Shown here: one piece after another, positions 7,493 through 16,771 of the stretch | How positions within the stretch are numbered: position 1 is the first letter of the stretch | Layout: each line of letters starts with the position of its first letter | NCBI RefSeq assembly: GCF_900100435.1 | Contig: NZ_FNEX01000018.1 | Span: 62,001 to 126,000 of the forward strand | DNA length: 64,000 bases | Direction: 5' to 3' | From: Pedobacter sp. ok626 | GTDB lineage: Bacteria > Bacteroidota > Bacteroidia > Sphingobacteriales > Sphingobacteriaceae | The notes under the pieces: generated by a model | The model's input: the letters and a program-made list of their open reading frames with translations, nothing else | Database searches by the model: none | What the model was told of the DNA's origin: nothing | Made by a program: the position numbers and the translations under genes

Positions 7493-9199
7493 ATGAATTT
7501 TAGAAAGTCAATCGACTTACTCACCAAGGAGGCGTCAGAGAGCGGTGAGGGAACACTAAAAAGAACACTTGGGCCAGTAAATCTGGTTGCTTTAGGTATT
7601 GGAGCAATCATCGGAGCTGGGCTATTCTCTATCACTGGTTCGGCGGCAGCTAACAATGCCGGTCCTGCCATCACAATCTCTTTCGTTATTGCAGCTTTAG
7701 GCTGCGGCTTTGCAGGCTTGTGTTATGCAGAATTTGCATCCATGATACCTGTTGCCGGTAGTGCCTACACTTATTCGTATGCCACAATGGGCGAATTTGT
7801 AGCCTGGGTTATCGGTTGGGATCTTGTTTTGGAATACGCTTTAGGAGCTGCAACGGTTTCAATTAGCTGGAGTAGGTATCTGGTCAAATTTTTGGGCTAT
7901 TACGACCTTCATCTCCCACCCCAGGTCACCATGTCACCTTTTGAACACGTTACCCTATTAGACGGCACTGTTGTTCATGGTATGATGAACCTACCTGCTG
8001 TATTTATCATTGTTTTAATGTCTTTCATTCTGATTAGAGGTACAAGTGAGTCTGCATTTGTTAACGGTCTTATTGTATCCATTAAAGTGGTGATCGTTTT
8101 CATTTTTATCTTCCTTGGATGGAAATATATCAATACAGAAAATTATTCGCCATATTTTATCCCTGCCGATAAACCAGGTCATGAGAGTGTGTTTACACAT
8201 GGATGGGGCGGCGTAATCAGGGCTGCAGGTATTGTATTCTTTGCCTATATTGGTTTTGATGCCGTATCCACTGCTGCACAGGAAGCCAAGAATCCTAAAA
8301 GAGACATGCCAATTGGTATCCTGGTATCTTTATTTATCTGCACCATTTTGTATATTCTTTTTGCACACGTAATGACTGGTGTTGCCAATTACGATCTTTT
8401 CAAAGGTCAGGATGGTATTGCTCCTGTTGCGGTTGCTATTGACAATATGGGTCTTAAAAATGCCGCCGGAGTTGTGACACCTGCTTTCCCATGGTTAAAC
8501 AAACTAATCATTCTAGCTATTTTAGGTGGTTATGCTTCAGTAGTTCTAGTGATGCTATTGGGCCAATCAAGGGTATTCTTCTCGATGAGTAGGGATGGTT
8601 TATTGCCTAAGGTTTTCTCAGAAGTACATCCTAAATTCAGTACTCCAGCAAAAAACAATTTATTGTTCATGGTATTTACGAGCTTATTTTCTGCATTTGT
8701 ACCAGCTACTGTAGTTGGTGAGATGACCAGTATCGGCACCTTATTGGCCTTTATCCTGGTATGTATTGGTATAGTTATTTTAAGAAAGAGAATGCCGGAT
8801 CTACCAAGAGCGTTTAAAGTGCCATTGGTTCCTTTAATTCCAATTTTGGGTGTTGTAGTTTGTCTAGGTATGATGGTATTTTTACCATTAGATACTTGGG
8901 TACGTTTATTGGTTTGGATGATTATTGGTGTAAATGTTTATCTGTTCTATGGTATGAAAAACAGTTTACTATCAGACAATAAAAAAGAAACCTTGATGAA
9001 AAGCACCAAAACAGTTTCCTATATTGGAATTGCATTAACTGTACTTTTAGTGATTGTAGCCATTATTCACCACCACATTACTGATGGTGTCGATACCGGA
9101 CTATACTATTTCTCCTTAATTTTTGCTGCTGCACATTTCATTCTTTATGCATTTAAAGCTGCTAATGCTGGTAACGTAACGATTAAAGAAATCAAGTAA
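7493..9199 (+). CDS. APC-family amino-acid permease (cationic amino-acid transporter type)
   Basis: A 568-residue membrane transporter of the CAT branch of the APC superfamily. Family marks are the N-terminal amphipathic RTLGPVNLVALGIGAIIGAG helix-1 motif (about 25-44), CYAEFASMIPVAGSAYTYSY (about 80-99), FFAYIGFDAVSTAAQEAKNP (about 252-271) and a C-terminal pair of helices giving about 14 segments in total. It would import amino acids (cationic or broad range) in symport with H+ or Na+. It is separated from hppA by a terminator, so the two are neighbours rather than an operon; if the pyrophosphatase pumps Na+, it could energise this kind of transporter, which is inference. A strong terminator follows. 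Confidence 0.9.
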   Translation: MNFRKSIDLLTKEASESGEGTLKRTLGPVNLVALGIGAIIGAGLFSITGSAAANNAGPAITISFVIAALGCGFAGLCYAEFASMIPVAGSAYTYSYATMGEFVAWVIGWDLVLEYALGAATVSISWSRYLVKFLGYYDLHLPPQVTMSPFEHVTLLDGTVVHGMMNLPAVFIIVLMSFILIRGTSESAFVNGLIVSIKVVIVFIFIFLGWKYINTENYSPYFIPADKPGHESVFTHGWGGVIRAAGIVFFAYIGFDAVSTAAQEAKNPKRDMPIGILVSLFICTILYILFAHVMTGVANYDLFKGQDGIAPVAVAIDNMGLKNAAGVVTPAFPWLNKLIILAILGGYASVVLVMLLGQSRVFFSMSRDGLLPKVFSEVHPKFSTPAKNNLLFMVFTSLFSAFVPATVVGEMTSIGTLLAFILVCIGIVILRKRMPDLPRAFKVPLVPLIPILGVVVCLGMMVFLPLDTWVRLLVWMIIGVNVYLFYGMKNSLLSDNKKETLMKSTKTVSYIGIALTVLLVIVAIIHHHITDGVDTGLYYFSLIFAAAHFILYAFKAANAGNVTIKEIK

Positions 9200-9220
9200 T
9201 CAACTGGTAAAAAACATCAT

Positions 9221-9258
9221 AAAAAAGCCGCCCTGCACATATGTAGGGCGGCTTTTTT
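9221..9258 (+). terminator. Intrinsic terminator after the CAT permease gene
   Basis: AAAAAAGCCGCCCT at 9221-9234 pairs perfectly with 9245-9258, giving a GC-rich stem and a T6 tail. Symmetric A/T flanks allow it to work for both strands, so it can also stop the leftward 9277 gene. Confidence 0.9.
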
Positions 9259-9276
9259 AATGAACAGGCCAGGGAC

Positions 9277-9489
9277 CTAGGCCAATCTCAGTTCTTCTCC
9301 TACCACACCATTCTCCCATAATATAGCCTTTACCATATCCGCACAAGGGACAGAAGACATTACTTTAAGCAACTTATCTTCAAATGAAAACAACCAGTTA
9401 TGTTTACCAAACAAAAGATTAAAAACTGGTTTCACAGCAATCATGTCGATTCTGTTTTGTACTGATGTTTTAAAGATGACCGTGTTCAT
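9277..9489 (-). CDS. Small hypothetical protein, possibly HMA-like fold
   Basis: A 70-residue product starting at ATG 9489; the frame is open to a TTG at 9510, but the ATG start gives the more usual N-terminus MNTVIFKTSVQNRIDM. The pattern of a beta strand, helix, strand with NWLFSFEDKLLKV in the middle, and a helix at the end resembles short ferredoxin-like (heavy-metal-associated superfamily) proteins common in Bacteroidota. The CxxC metal site is absent; the single Cys is in SVPCADM. No metal binding can therefore be claimed. It stands alone between the permease terminator and carbonic anhydrase. Confidence 0.6.
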   Translation of the reverse strand: MNTVIFKTSVQNRIDMIAVKPVFNLLFGKHNWLFSFEDKLLKVMSSVPCADMVKAILWENGVVGEELRLA

Positions 9490-9636
9490 GGTTGTTAAAT
9501 TATACACCAAAGATGGGTAGTTTAACTGAACTAGTAAATCGATTTAAGGTGGAGCCGGGCAAAAACCCCGGTGAACCACAAAAAAACATCGGTAAAAACT
9601 CCAGAGCACATCTCCCTTCTGAGCTATGCAATCTGG

Positions 9637-10284
9637 TTAAGGGTAAAACTGGAGGAAGCCTATAGAAATGTCATACATGGCAGGAACAATTCTAATTTCC
9701 CCATGATCCGCGAGTTGTCGGATCAAACTGCTCTGCTCTAATATCTGTTGTATAGAGCGGTATACATTTAGCACCGCCACTTTATTGACAAAAGATTCAT
9801 TTTCACCGTTGCGATTATGATTTTCGGTAAGCTCCTGCGGGATACTGATTTTCACCTCTCTCAATAAGCCTGAAAGGTTCTCTATTGTCACACTGTTGCA
9901 GGCACTTTTTATAGCGCCGCAACCCGTATGCCCCATCACAATGATCAGTTTCACGCCGGCGGTTAGAATGGTGTATTCTAGTGAACCCAGGATATGTTGG
10001 GAGACCACATTTCCTGCAACACGAATATTGAAAATATCACCAATACTTTGGTCGAAGATCAGTTCTGCGGCGACCCTGGAGTCCATGCAGCTTAATATGG
10101 TTGCAAATGGTTTGGGCTCATCTTTTGTTTCCTGTACTTTTTGCAATAGGTTAGCGTGGATACTATACCCATTTTGAAATCGTACATGACCTTCCCGAAG
10201 TAACAGCAGGGCTTGGTCAGCTGTCATTTCCAGCGGCGGATACAGCCTGCCAGAATCCATGATCTCGTGATGTTCGTTTAGCAT
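9637..10284 (-). CDS. Beta-class carbonic anhydrase
   Basis: This 215-residue cytoplasmic zinc enzyme interconverts CO2 and bicarbonate. All expected residues are present: CMDSRV (about 66-71) supplies the first Cys ligand and the Asp-Arg dyad, and HTGCGAI (about 119-125) supplies the His and second Cys ligands. The N-terminal 25 residues form the usual domain-swapping helix. The ATG at 10284 follows the SPFH gene stop by 12 nt, so it is probably co-transcribed as the second gene of a leftward pair. The length is typical of the bacterial type. Confidence 0.93.
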   Translation of the reverse strand: MLNEHHEIMDSGRLYPPLEMTADQALLLLREGHVRFQNGYSIHANLLQKVQETKDEPKPFATILSCMDSRVAAELIFDQSIGDIFNIRVAGNVVSQHILGSLEYTILTAGVKLIIVMGHTGCGAIKSACNSVTIENLSGLLREVKISIPQELTENHNRNGENESFVNKVAVLNVYRSIQQILEQSSLIRQLADHGEIRIVPAMYDISIGFLQFYP

Positions 10285-10296
10285 GATCCTATTTTA

Positions 10297-12180
10297 TTAT
10301 TTGTTGTTTGCTGATTTTTCTTTATCCTGTTGCATCATCTGCATGAGTTGCATCCCCATCAAACCGCTAAGACTTCCATCGCTTCCATTGCCACCGGTGA
10401 CGATCAGATCGGGAATAATTTTAATCCTGCCTTTTCCAATCTCCTCTGTGATTTTGAATCTGGTGAAATTTTCGTTCCCCATAGCTTTTACCTGCAAGTC
10501 ATAGGCATCGGCAGTAGATTTACCAATCGCCATGATCTTTTCCGCCTCGGCCAAACCGGTTTTAGTAATCTTTTCGGCATCCGCACTAGCATTAACTCTA
10601 GTAGCTTCTGCTTGTGCTCCAGCACGCATTTTTGTTGCGGTAGCTTCTGCATCAACCTGAAGTTTTAAGCTGTTAGCATCACCTTCTGCTTTTTTAACTG
10701 TAGCATCAGCCGTACGCTGAGCAATTTCTACGTTTTGTTGCGCTTTCACTATTTCCTTCTGCATATCTGCTATAGCGGTCTCTTTTTCCATACCCTGACG
10801 TTGTTCCTGTGCCATTCGTTGTATCTGATAAGTCTTTTGTTCCTCTTCGGCAATCTTACGATCGGTTAGAGTTTTCATTAAAGATTCCGGAGGAAGAATA
10901 TCCCCAATCAGCGTGTCTACTGCATTGACATTATAGTCGTCCAACACGGCTTTAATATGCTCTTTTGCAGATTGCTGCCTTTCTTTACGGGTAATCAAGA
11001 AGCTGATTACATCGCTGTCCTGAGCAGAGTTTCGGAAATAGTTGCCAATGGTGGGTTCCAGAACCTGACTGACCAGGTTGCTCATGCTGCCGAAACGGGC
11101 AATGACTTTTGGAGCTTCAGTCGCAGGAATATGGATGATCTGAGAAACATCTAAGTTGAACGGAAAACCATCTCTAGAGCGAACAGTAATGGTACTCAGG
11201 TTCTTGTCTAACTGGTGCGATTCGTTCCTGGCATTAGCCCAATTGAGCACAAGGTTGGTGGTAGGCACAAGCTCCACCTTCATAATGTATTTATTGAAGG
11301 GGTATTTCCCTGGCCCATAGGCTTCCATCCAAACCCCGCGCTGACCTTTGCTGACAATATTACCATGTTTAAAGCTCTCCCCACTGATATCTTTGCCATC
11401 CTCTCCAATATAACTGATAACCACACCAACGAAGCCAATGGGGACATCAGTCATCGGTATTTCTTCAATTTGGATCGCCCATGGATTGATGTTATAACTT
11501 CCTGCCAAAATAATGCTGGGTTGTAAACCACGGTTACCGTCATGTTTTAAAAAAACATCTATGTCCTGAAAGTTATTGTGTCCCGCAATTAGCTTACCTG
11601 CAATTTGTCCACCTTCTATAGGCAGGCCATCGAGTGTGGTAACGATACCCACCATATTTTCACTGATGCTCACCATATCCGCAATGGTAACCGTGAAAGC
11701 GAAAAGGTTAATGCGGTAGGTTCCTGCTGTGATGTAGGAAGTCTGACGACCTTTTTGTCCATTGTTATTCAGAAACTTCTCGGCATCCTGGAAGTTATCT
11801 GATTCAACCCTGCGTCCGAGAATGGCGCCTGTTGGGATTTCTGCGCCGTCATTGGCAAGTATCAATCCTATCTTACCTTCAGGAATAATGGTGAATCCCT
11901 CCATGCCTACGGAATACTGCCAAGGCCACATGCCCCAGTAAAGACCGGGAGCAAGGGTTTTTGCCTGGAAACCAGCCTCACCTTTGGTAGCGATAATACG
12001 ACCATCAGGTAGTTCTTTGTCCCGGCCGAAAAGCACGAATTTTTTAGTAACCATTCCCACTTTGTTTTCAGGCACAATGACCATCCCCAGGAAAACACGC
12101 AAGATAAATTTGTAAAACAAAAAGGTGAAGAGAGTGGCGGAGATCCACCAATAGTTCAGAAAGATTTGATAATAGTCCAT
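10297..12180 (-). CDS. SPFH/flotillin-like (band 7) membrane protein
   Basis: A 627-residue protein with one N-terminal transmembrane helix (WWISATLFTFLFYKFILRVF, about 10-29). Next comes a large SPFH-like region with internal duplicated blocks (IPEGKIGLI, SENMVGIV and PIGFVGVV; GxNNFQDxxxFL appears near 115 and 205). A long Ala/Glu/Lys-rich coiled coil (about 430-570) and a Gly/Met/Gln tail follow. Flotillin-like proteins scaffold ordered membrane microdomains. I chose ATG 12180; the frame extends to a TTG at 12255, but that extension is polar and unlike the family. It is expressed divergently from the 12335 gene and probably with carbonic anhydrase. Confidence 0.85.
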   Translation of the reverse strand: MDYYQIFLNYWWISATLFTFLFYKFILRVFLGMVIVPENKVGMVTKKFVLFGRDKELPDGRIIATKGEAGFQAKTLAPGLYWGMWPWQYSVGMEGFTIIPEGKIGLILANDGAEIPTGAILGRRVESDNFQDAEKFLNNNGQKGRQTSYITAGTYRINLFAFTVTIADMVSISENMVGIVTTLDGLPIEGGQIAGKLIAGHNNFQDIDVFLKHDGNRGLQPSIILAGSYNINPWAIQIEEIPMTDVPIGFVGVVISYIGEDGKDISGESFKHGNIVSKGQRGVWMEAYGPGKYPFNKYIMKVELVPTTNLVLNWANARNESHQLDKNLSTITVRSRDGFPFNLDVSQIIHIPATEAPKVIARFGSMSNLVSQVLEPTIGNYFRNSAQDSDVISFLITRKERQQSAKEHIKAVLDDYNVNAVDTLIGDILPPESLMKTLTDRKIAEEEQKTYQIQRMAQEQRQGMEKETAIADMQKEIVKAQQNVEIAQRTADATVKKAEGDANSLKLQVDAEATATKMRAGAQAEATRVNASADAEKITKTGLAEAEKIMAIGKSTADAYDLQVKAMGNENFTRFKITEEIGKGRIKIIPDLIVTGGNGSDGSLSGLMGMQLMQMMQQDKEKSANNK

Positions 12181-12334
12181 GATCGTTGGTTTTAAGTTTT
12201 TGTTAATGGGATTATTTAAGTCTGTAACATTTGTTTTGATCTGATTTTCTTTCAAATCAAACCTCAGGAAATAAGAAAATATAGTCGTCTTATAACAGTA
12301 TTATTATATATTATTTTAATCTTATATTAGTATT

Positions 12335-13237
12335 ATGAATAAAGAAGACTTAGGACATCTGGAGAAGCTGATGAACTTTCTAGCGGGAACTTTTCTAAAG
12401 AAAAAGAGTTGGAAAGATGTTTCGAAATCTGAATGGACATATATCGTAGAAGAATTAAACGGGCTGTTACAGGAGCGTAACCGAAAGCAACGCATTAAAA
12501 AAGAGAGCGACCTGTTTGGAGCAAACTATCTGTATGAGCATCTGATTATCAATAAACTAAAAGCTTATGAAAACAAGAAAGATTTCAGTGCATTAAGCAA
12601 GCCTAACCTGGGCAAACTGAGTCGCATCGTACAGGTGCTGGGCTATGATAGCTACATCGATTTTATTAATTCTCATAATGAGGTTTTCAGTTTCACTGAT
12701 TTAAAGATTGATATTCCTAAAGCTACGATTAACCATAAGTTGCTGGATGAGCTAGTCGGTTTATGGTATTCCTATAACCGGAATCTACCTGATAATCCGG
12801 AAAGGATTAATGAGGAAAGGATCTGGCGTTCTTCGGTTGAAATTTATAAATCCGAGTCGACAGGCGAGTATTTTATAGAAAGGAGTGGAGGGGACAACCA
12901 TAAATATTATGGAAAAGTAACTTCCTATGCCGATTATATCTTCATCATCATGAACAGCAATACATTTATTCGTCAGAGACACTTTATTTCGCGACTGAAA
13001 GATATTGGCGAGAAATTAAAACAGCCAAATTACAGAATTGAGGAAGTGCACTTTATCAGTACCTGCATTAGTTTTAATCAGGAGCCGATAGCCTTATTTG
13101 AGATTTTCCAGAAGGTAAATACTACAAAAAACTATGTAGCGGATTCGGTGAGTTTTCCGATAGAAAGCAATGAACTTCCTGCAGGGGTAGTTGCTTATTT
13201 AAGAGACACTGAAGGAAACAGGATCAACTATCGATAA
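12335..13237 (+). CDS. Hypothetical protein, 300 aa
   Basis: I do not recognise a family. The first ~110 residues look helical and basic (long Lys/Arg-rich helices, KKKSWKDVSKSEWTYIVEEL near 23-42), followed by a hinge near 125. A second half of mixed beta strands ends in YLRDTEGNRINYR. There is no signal peptide or membrane segment. The C-terminal half, with an IYKSESTGEYFIER strand pair and FISTCISF, resembles a small ligand-sensing domain, but no catalytic motif is evident. It is divergent from the SPFH gene across an AT-rich 150-bp gap and its last 10 bases overlap the convergent cobA end. Confidence 0.65.
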   Translation: MNKEDLGHLEKLMNFLAGTFLKKKSWKDVSKSEWTYIVEELNGLLQERNRKQRIKKESDLFGANYLYEHLIINKLKAYENKKDFSALSKPNLGKLSRIVQVLGYDSYIDFINSHNEVFSFTDLKIDIPKATINHKLLDELVGLWYSYNRNLPDNPERINEERIWRSSVEIYKSESTGEYFIERSGGDNHKYYGKVTSYADYIFIIMNSNTFIRQRHFISRLKDIGEKLKQPNYRIEEVHFISTCISFNQEPIALFEIFQKVNTTKNYVADSVSFPIESNELPAGVVAYLRDTEGNRINYR

Positions 13238-13965
13238 ATGCTCCCCGCTTCCACAACCTTGCCAATCACAATGATTGCAGGATAAGTAAGTCCGCCCAGA
13301 GCAGCAGCTTCAGAAAGATTCTGCGCTGTGCAAACCACTTTTTTCTGATGCGGTAACGAAGCGTGTTGTATAATTGCCGCCGGCATATCGCCCAGACCAG
13401 CGTCCATATAAATCCCTGCAATTTCTTCAAGCTTTTTCATCCCCATATAAATCACAACTGTCGCAGAACTATTTATTGCGCAACGAAGATCTTTAGATAA
13501 GCTCCCATCTTTTTTAGTTCCAGTTATGATCCACATGCTTTCACTCGCACCACGGTGTGTCAAAGGAATTCCACTTAAACCTGTAGCCTGCATACTGCTG
13601 ATACCCGGTATATAATAAGCAGGAATCCCATGCTTTTCCGCAAACAATACCTCCTCAAAGCCACGTCCAAAAATAAAAGGATCACCTCCCTTTAAACGGA
13701 CCACAACCCGATGTGTTAAACTATATTCCTTTATTAAATCATGTATAACTTCTTGAGGAGTGTAATTTCCATAGGGTTGTTTACCTACGTAGACCAATTT
13801 ACAATCCTTCGGAGCGATTTCCAGCAGTTTTTTATTGATTAAATTATCATAAAGTATCACTTCTGCTCTTTTTAATACCTTATATCCCTTCATAGTGATC
13901 AATTCCGGATCTCCAGGACCTCCTCCGACTACAAATAACCCAAAATCACCAATTTTTTCAGACAT
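13228..13965 (-). CDS. cobA: Uroporphyrinogen-III C-methyltransferase
   Basis: This 245-residue SAM-dependent enzyme makes precorrin-2, the entry to siroheme, the prosthetic group needed by the NirB encoded next door. It shows the family blocks: GGGPGDPELITMKGYKVLK (about 15-33), LYDNLI, VRLKGGDPFIFGRGFEEV (about 91-108), YIPGISSMQATGLSGIPLTH (about 118-137) and the C-terminal AAIIQHAS. I start at ATG 13965; the frame is open to TTG 13986. It diverges from nirB, sharing the FNR-type box at 14032. No precorrin-2 dehydrogenase/ferrochelatase domain is fused, so the rest of siroheme synthesis must be elsewhere. Confidence 0.93.
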   Translation of the reverse strand: MSEKIGDFGLFVVGGGPGDPELITMKGYKVLKRAEVILYDNLINKKLLEIAPKDCKLVYVGKQPYGNYTPQEVIHDLIKEYSLTHRVVVRLKGGDPFIFGRGFEEVLFAEKHGIPAYYIPGISSMQATGLSGIPLTHRGASESMWIITGTKKDGSLSKDLRCAINSSATVVIYMGMKKLEEIAGIYMDAGLGDMPAAIIQHASLPHQKKVVCTAQNLSEAAALGGLTYPAIIVIGKVVEAGSIYR

Positions 13966-14031
13966 AAACACATAATTAACAGACAAAAAACAATAAATAG
14001 GTAAATAATTAAGTCAAAAATATAATATTTA

Positions 14032-14045
14032 ATGATAAATATCAC
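14032..14045. promoter_or_regulatory. FNR/CRP-type operator between cobA and nirB
   Basis: ATGATAAATATCAC, close to a perfect ATGAT-N4-ATCAT dyad, the general shape of FNR boxes (TTGAT-N4-ATCAA). The ATTGAAT word follows 5 bp downstream on the + strand, exactly as at the TonB receptor promoter (33513-33526). It lies about 20 bp upstream of the predicted -33 element and is positioned to serve both cobA and nirB. Confidence 0.65.
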
Positions 14046-14051
14046 AAAAAA

Positions 14052-14082
14052 TTGAATTTTATGTTTTAAAAACATACATTTG
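14052..14082 (+). promoter_or_regulatory. Predicted nirB promoter and A-rich leader
   Basis: TTG at 14052-14054, a 20-bp spacer and TACATTTG at 14075-14082 fit the Bacteroidetes promoter consensus. The roughly 155-nt leader from there to ATG 14242 is almost free of G and dominated by A with C spacers, so it should be unstructured in RNA. Confidence 0.55.
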
Positions 14083-14241
14083 AATAACATAAATCATATT
14101 TAAATCAAAAACGTGATTAAAAAACATAAAAAACAATAAATAAAACACAACAAAAAATAATAAAACAAAAAAAATTAACAAAAAAGAAGAATAAAACACA
14201 AGCAAATTCACAAATCCATAAAACAATAAAAAATAAAGATC

Positions 14242-16755
14242 ATGAAACAAGAAAAAATAGTCATAATTGGAAATGGAATGGTCGGATATAAGTTTTGTGA
14301 GAAAATAATTAGTAAAAAAAACGATTTCGACATCATAATTTTCGGAGAAGAGCCAAGAAGAGCCTACGACAGAGTTCATTTAAGCGAATACTTCAATGGC
14401 AAAAGCGCAGACGATTTATCTTTATCGACATCAGAATGGTATACGCAACAAGGAATAACACTTTACTTAAATGATCCGGTAAAGGAAATTGATAGAAATA
14501 ATAGAACTGTACACTCATCAAAAGGCCTTACGGTAAAATACGATTACTTGATCATTGCCACCGGCTCTGCTCCTTTTGTCCCGGATATTCCCGGAATAGA
14601 CAAAGAAGGTGTTTTTGTATACCGTACAATTGAAGACCTCGACCTCATTAGAAATTATGCTACTCATGCAAAAACCGGAGCTGTACTGGGCGGAGGCTTA
14701 TTGGGTCTGGAAGCTGCAAAAGCATTGATTGACCTAAACCTTAGTGAAACAAACGTAATAGAATTCGCTCCCCGTTTAATGCCCAGACAAATTGATTCTG
14801 CCGGAAGCGGAATGCTTCAAAGCAAACTAAAAGCCCTGGGACTAAACATTTATACCAATAAAGGAACAAGTAGTATTGAAGGAACAGATCGCATCAGCGC
14901 TTTAAAATTTAATGATGGCACCGAACTAAAAACAGATATGCTGGTGATTTCTGCAGGGATAAGACCCAGAGATGAACTGGCTAAACTTTCTGGCATTGAA
15001 GTAGGCACAAGGGGCGGCATTATTGTAAATGAATATATGCAAACCAGCGACCCATCTATTTTTGCTATAGGTGAGTGTGCGCTTTTTGATCATAACATCT
15101 ATGGACTGATTGCCCCTGGTTACGAAATGGCCGAGGTGGCTGCAGCCAGGATTTGTAACGACATCAAAACTTTTAAAGGTTTTGACATGAGCACCAAACT
15201 AAAACTTATTGGTGTGGATGTAGCAAGCTTTGGAGATCCTTTTACCACTGAACCAGATGCAAGAACCATCCTTTTTGAAGATAGCCACAAAGGAATATAC
15301 AAACGCATCAACATCAGCAACGATGGAAAATATCTGCTTGGCGGAATATTGATCGGAGAAGCAGAAGCTTATAACATGTTGCTTCAAACCGTAAACAATA
15401 AAATCCTGCTCCCTCCTAACCCAGAAGACCTGATTCTTGGATCAAGGGGCGGTAGCGCTCAATCAGAAAATGCTGGTCTGGCCGGACTACCAGATGAAGC
15501 ATTAATCTGCAGCTGTGAGGGTATATCTAAAGGTGCAATCTGCAATGCCGTTTCAGAAGATGGCTGCGAATCGATTGACGCCATAAAGAAATGTACAAAA
15601 GCAGGAACAGGCTGTGGCGGTTGCATCCCTATGGTTAAGGACCTGATGCTACATACTATGAAACAAAATGGCAAATATGTTAGAAACGTAGTTTGCGAGC
15701 ATTTCCATTTAAGCAGACAAGAACTTTATGATCTGATAAAAATACACAACCTAAAGAATTACGAGCAAGTACTGGACAATCTGGGCAAAGGAGATGGCTG
15801 CGAAGTATGCAAACCATTGGTATCATCGCTATTGGCAAGTTTATGGAATGACATGATCTTAAAAAAAGGCAATGATACTGCCCAGGACAGTAACGATCGT
15901 TTTTTAGCAAATATTCAAAAGGGAGGTACCTATTCTGTCGTACCCCGAATACCAGGTGGAGAAATTACCCCAGAAAAACTGGTCATTATAGGCCAGGTTG
16001 CAGAAAAATACGGCCTTTACACCAAAATAACCGGAGGACAACGTATAGATATGTTCGGTGCACACCTGAGTGATCTTCCTTTAATATGGGAGGAATTAAT
16101 CAATGCAGGTTTTGAAAGCGGACACGCTTATGGCAAAGCTCTTCGTACGGTAAAAAGCTGCGTAGGTAGTACATGGTGCAGGTTTGGATTACACGATAGC
16201 GTAAGCTATGCCATCCGAATAGAGGAACGCTACCGGGGTCTGCGAGCACCTCACAAATTAAAATCAGCGGTTAGCGGTTGCATCCGCGAATGCGCGGAGG
16301 CGCAAAGCAAGGACTTTGGAATTATAGCCACCGAAAAAGGCTGGAACTTATATGTATGTGGCAACGGCGGTAGCAAACCACAACATGCCTTACTACTAGC
16401 AGCTGATGTGGATAGCGACACTTGTATTAAATATATTGACCGCTTTTTGATGTTCTATATCCGCACGGCTGATCCTTTAACGCGAACAGCTCCATGGTTG
16501 AATAAGATGGAAGGCGGCATGGAATACCTGCGAAATGTAGTGGTAAACGATAGCCTAGGCATGGCCGAGCAATGGGAATTGGAAATGCAGGCACTTGTGG
16601 ACAGCTACCAATGCGAATGGAAGACTGCGATAGAAGATCCGGAGATCAGGAAACGCTTCAATCACTTTGTAAACGCCCCAGAAGAAAAAGACCCAAGTGT
16701 AAAATTTGATGAAATGCGCGGTCAGAAAAAAGCGGCTGACTGGACATTAGCTTAA
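14242..16755 (+). CDS. nirB: Assimilatory NAD(P)H nitrite reductase, large subunit
   Basis: This 837-residue cytoplasmic flavo-siroheme enzyme reduces nitrite to ammonium. Domains in order: FAD/NAD(P)-binding reductase (GNGMVG near 10; second Rossmann site GAVLGGGLLGLEAAKAL near 150; ISAGIRPRD), a BFD-type [2Fe-2S] domain (ICSCEGISKG near 423, then CTKAGTGCGGC), and a second cysteine-bearing BFD-like segment (GDGCEVCKP near 512). The nitrite/sulfite reductase halves follow, with the 4Fe-4S/siroheme cysteines in SCVGSTWCRFG (about 638) and SGCIRECAEA (about 678). The length is normal for NirB. It heads the long co-directional cluster, 16 bp before nirD. Confidence 0.96.
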   Translation: MKQEKIVIIGNGMVGYKFCEKIISKKNDFDIIIFGEEPRRAYDRVHLSEYFNGKSADDLSLSTSEWYTQQGITLYLNDPVKEIDRNNRTVHSSKGLTVKYDYLIIATGSAPFVPDIPGIDKEGVFVYRTIEDLDLIRNYATHAKTGAVLGGGLLGLEAAKALIDLNLSETNVIEFAPRLMPRQIDSAGSGMLQSKLKALGLNIYTNKGTSSIEGTDRISALKFNDGTELKTDMLVISAGIRPRDELAKLSGIEVGTRGGIIVNEYMQTSDPSIFAIGECALFDHNIYGLIAPGYEMAEVAAARICNDIKTFKGFDMSTKLKLIGVDVASFGDPFTTEPDARTILFEDSHKGIYKRINISNDGKYLLGGILIGEAEAYNMLLQTVNNKILLPPNPEDLILGSRGGSAQSENAGLAGLPDEALICSCEGISKGAICNAVSEDGCESIDAIKKCTKAGTGCGGCIPMVKDLMLHTMKQNGKYVRNVVCEHFHLSRQELYDLIKIHNLKNYEQVLDNLGKGDGCEVCKPLVSSLLASLWNDMILKKGNDTAQDSNDRFLANIQKGGTYSVVPRIPGGEITPEKLVIIGQVAEKYGLYTKITGGQRIDMFGAHLSDLPLIWEELINAGFESGHAYGKALRTVKSCVGSTWCRFGLHDSVSYAIRIEERYRGLRAPHKLKSAVSGCIRECAEAQSKDFGIIATEKGWNLYVCGNGGSKPQHALLLAADVDSDTCIKYIDRFLMFYIRTADPLTRTAPWLNKMEGGMEYLRNVVVNDSLGMAEQWELEMQALVDSYQCEWKTAIEDPEIRKRFNHFVNAPEEKDPSVKFDEMRGQKKAADWTLA

Positions 16756-16771
16756 CCCAAAGACAGAAATC

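Noticed and set aside
13966..13986. Upstream TTG start for cobA (7 extra codons)
   Set aside because: An ATG is available at 13965 and the extension lacks similarity to the family.
14059..14379. 106-codon minus-strand frame rich in Phe/Leu/Tyr before nirB
   Set aside because: It is the antisense of the A-rich leader and nirB start; the hydrophobicity is a by-product of A-runs on the other strand.
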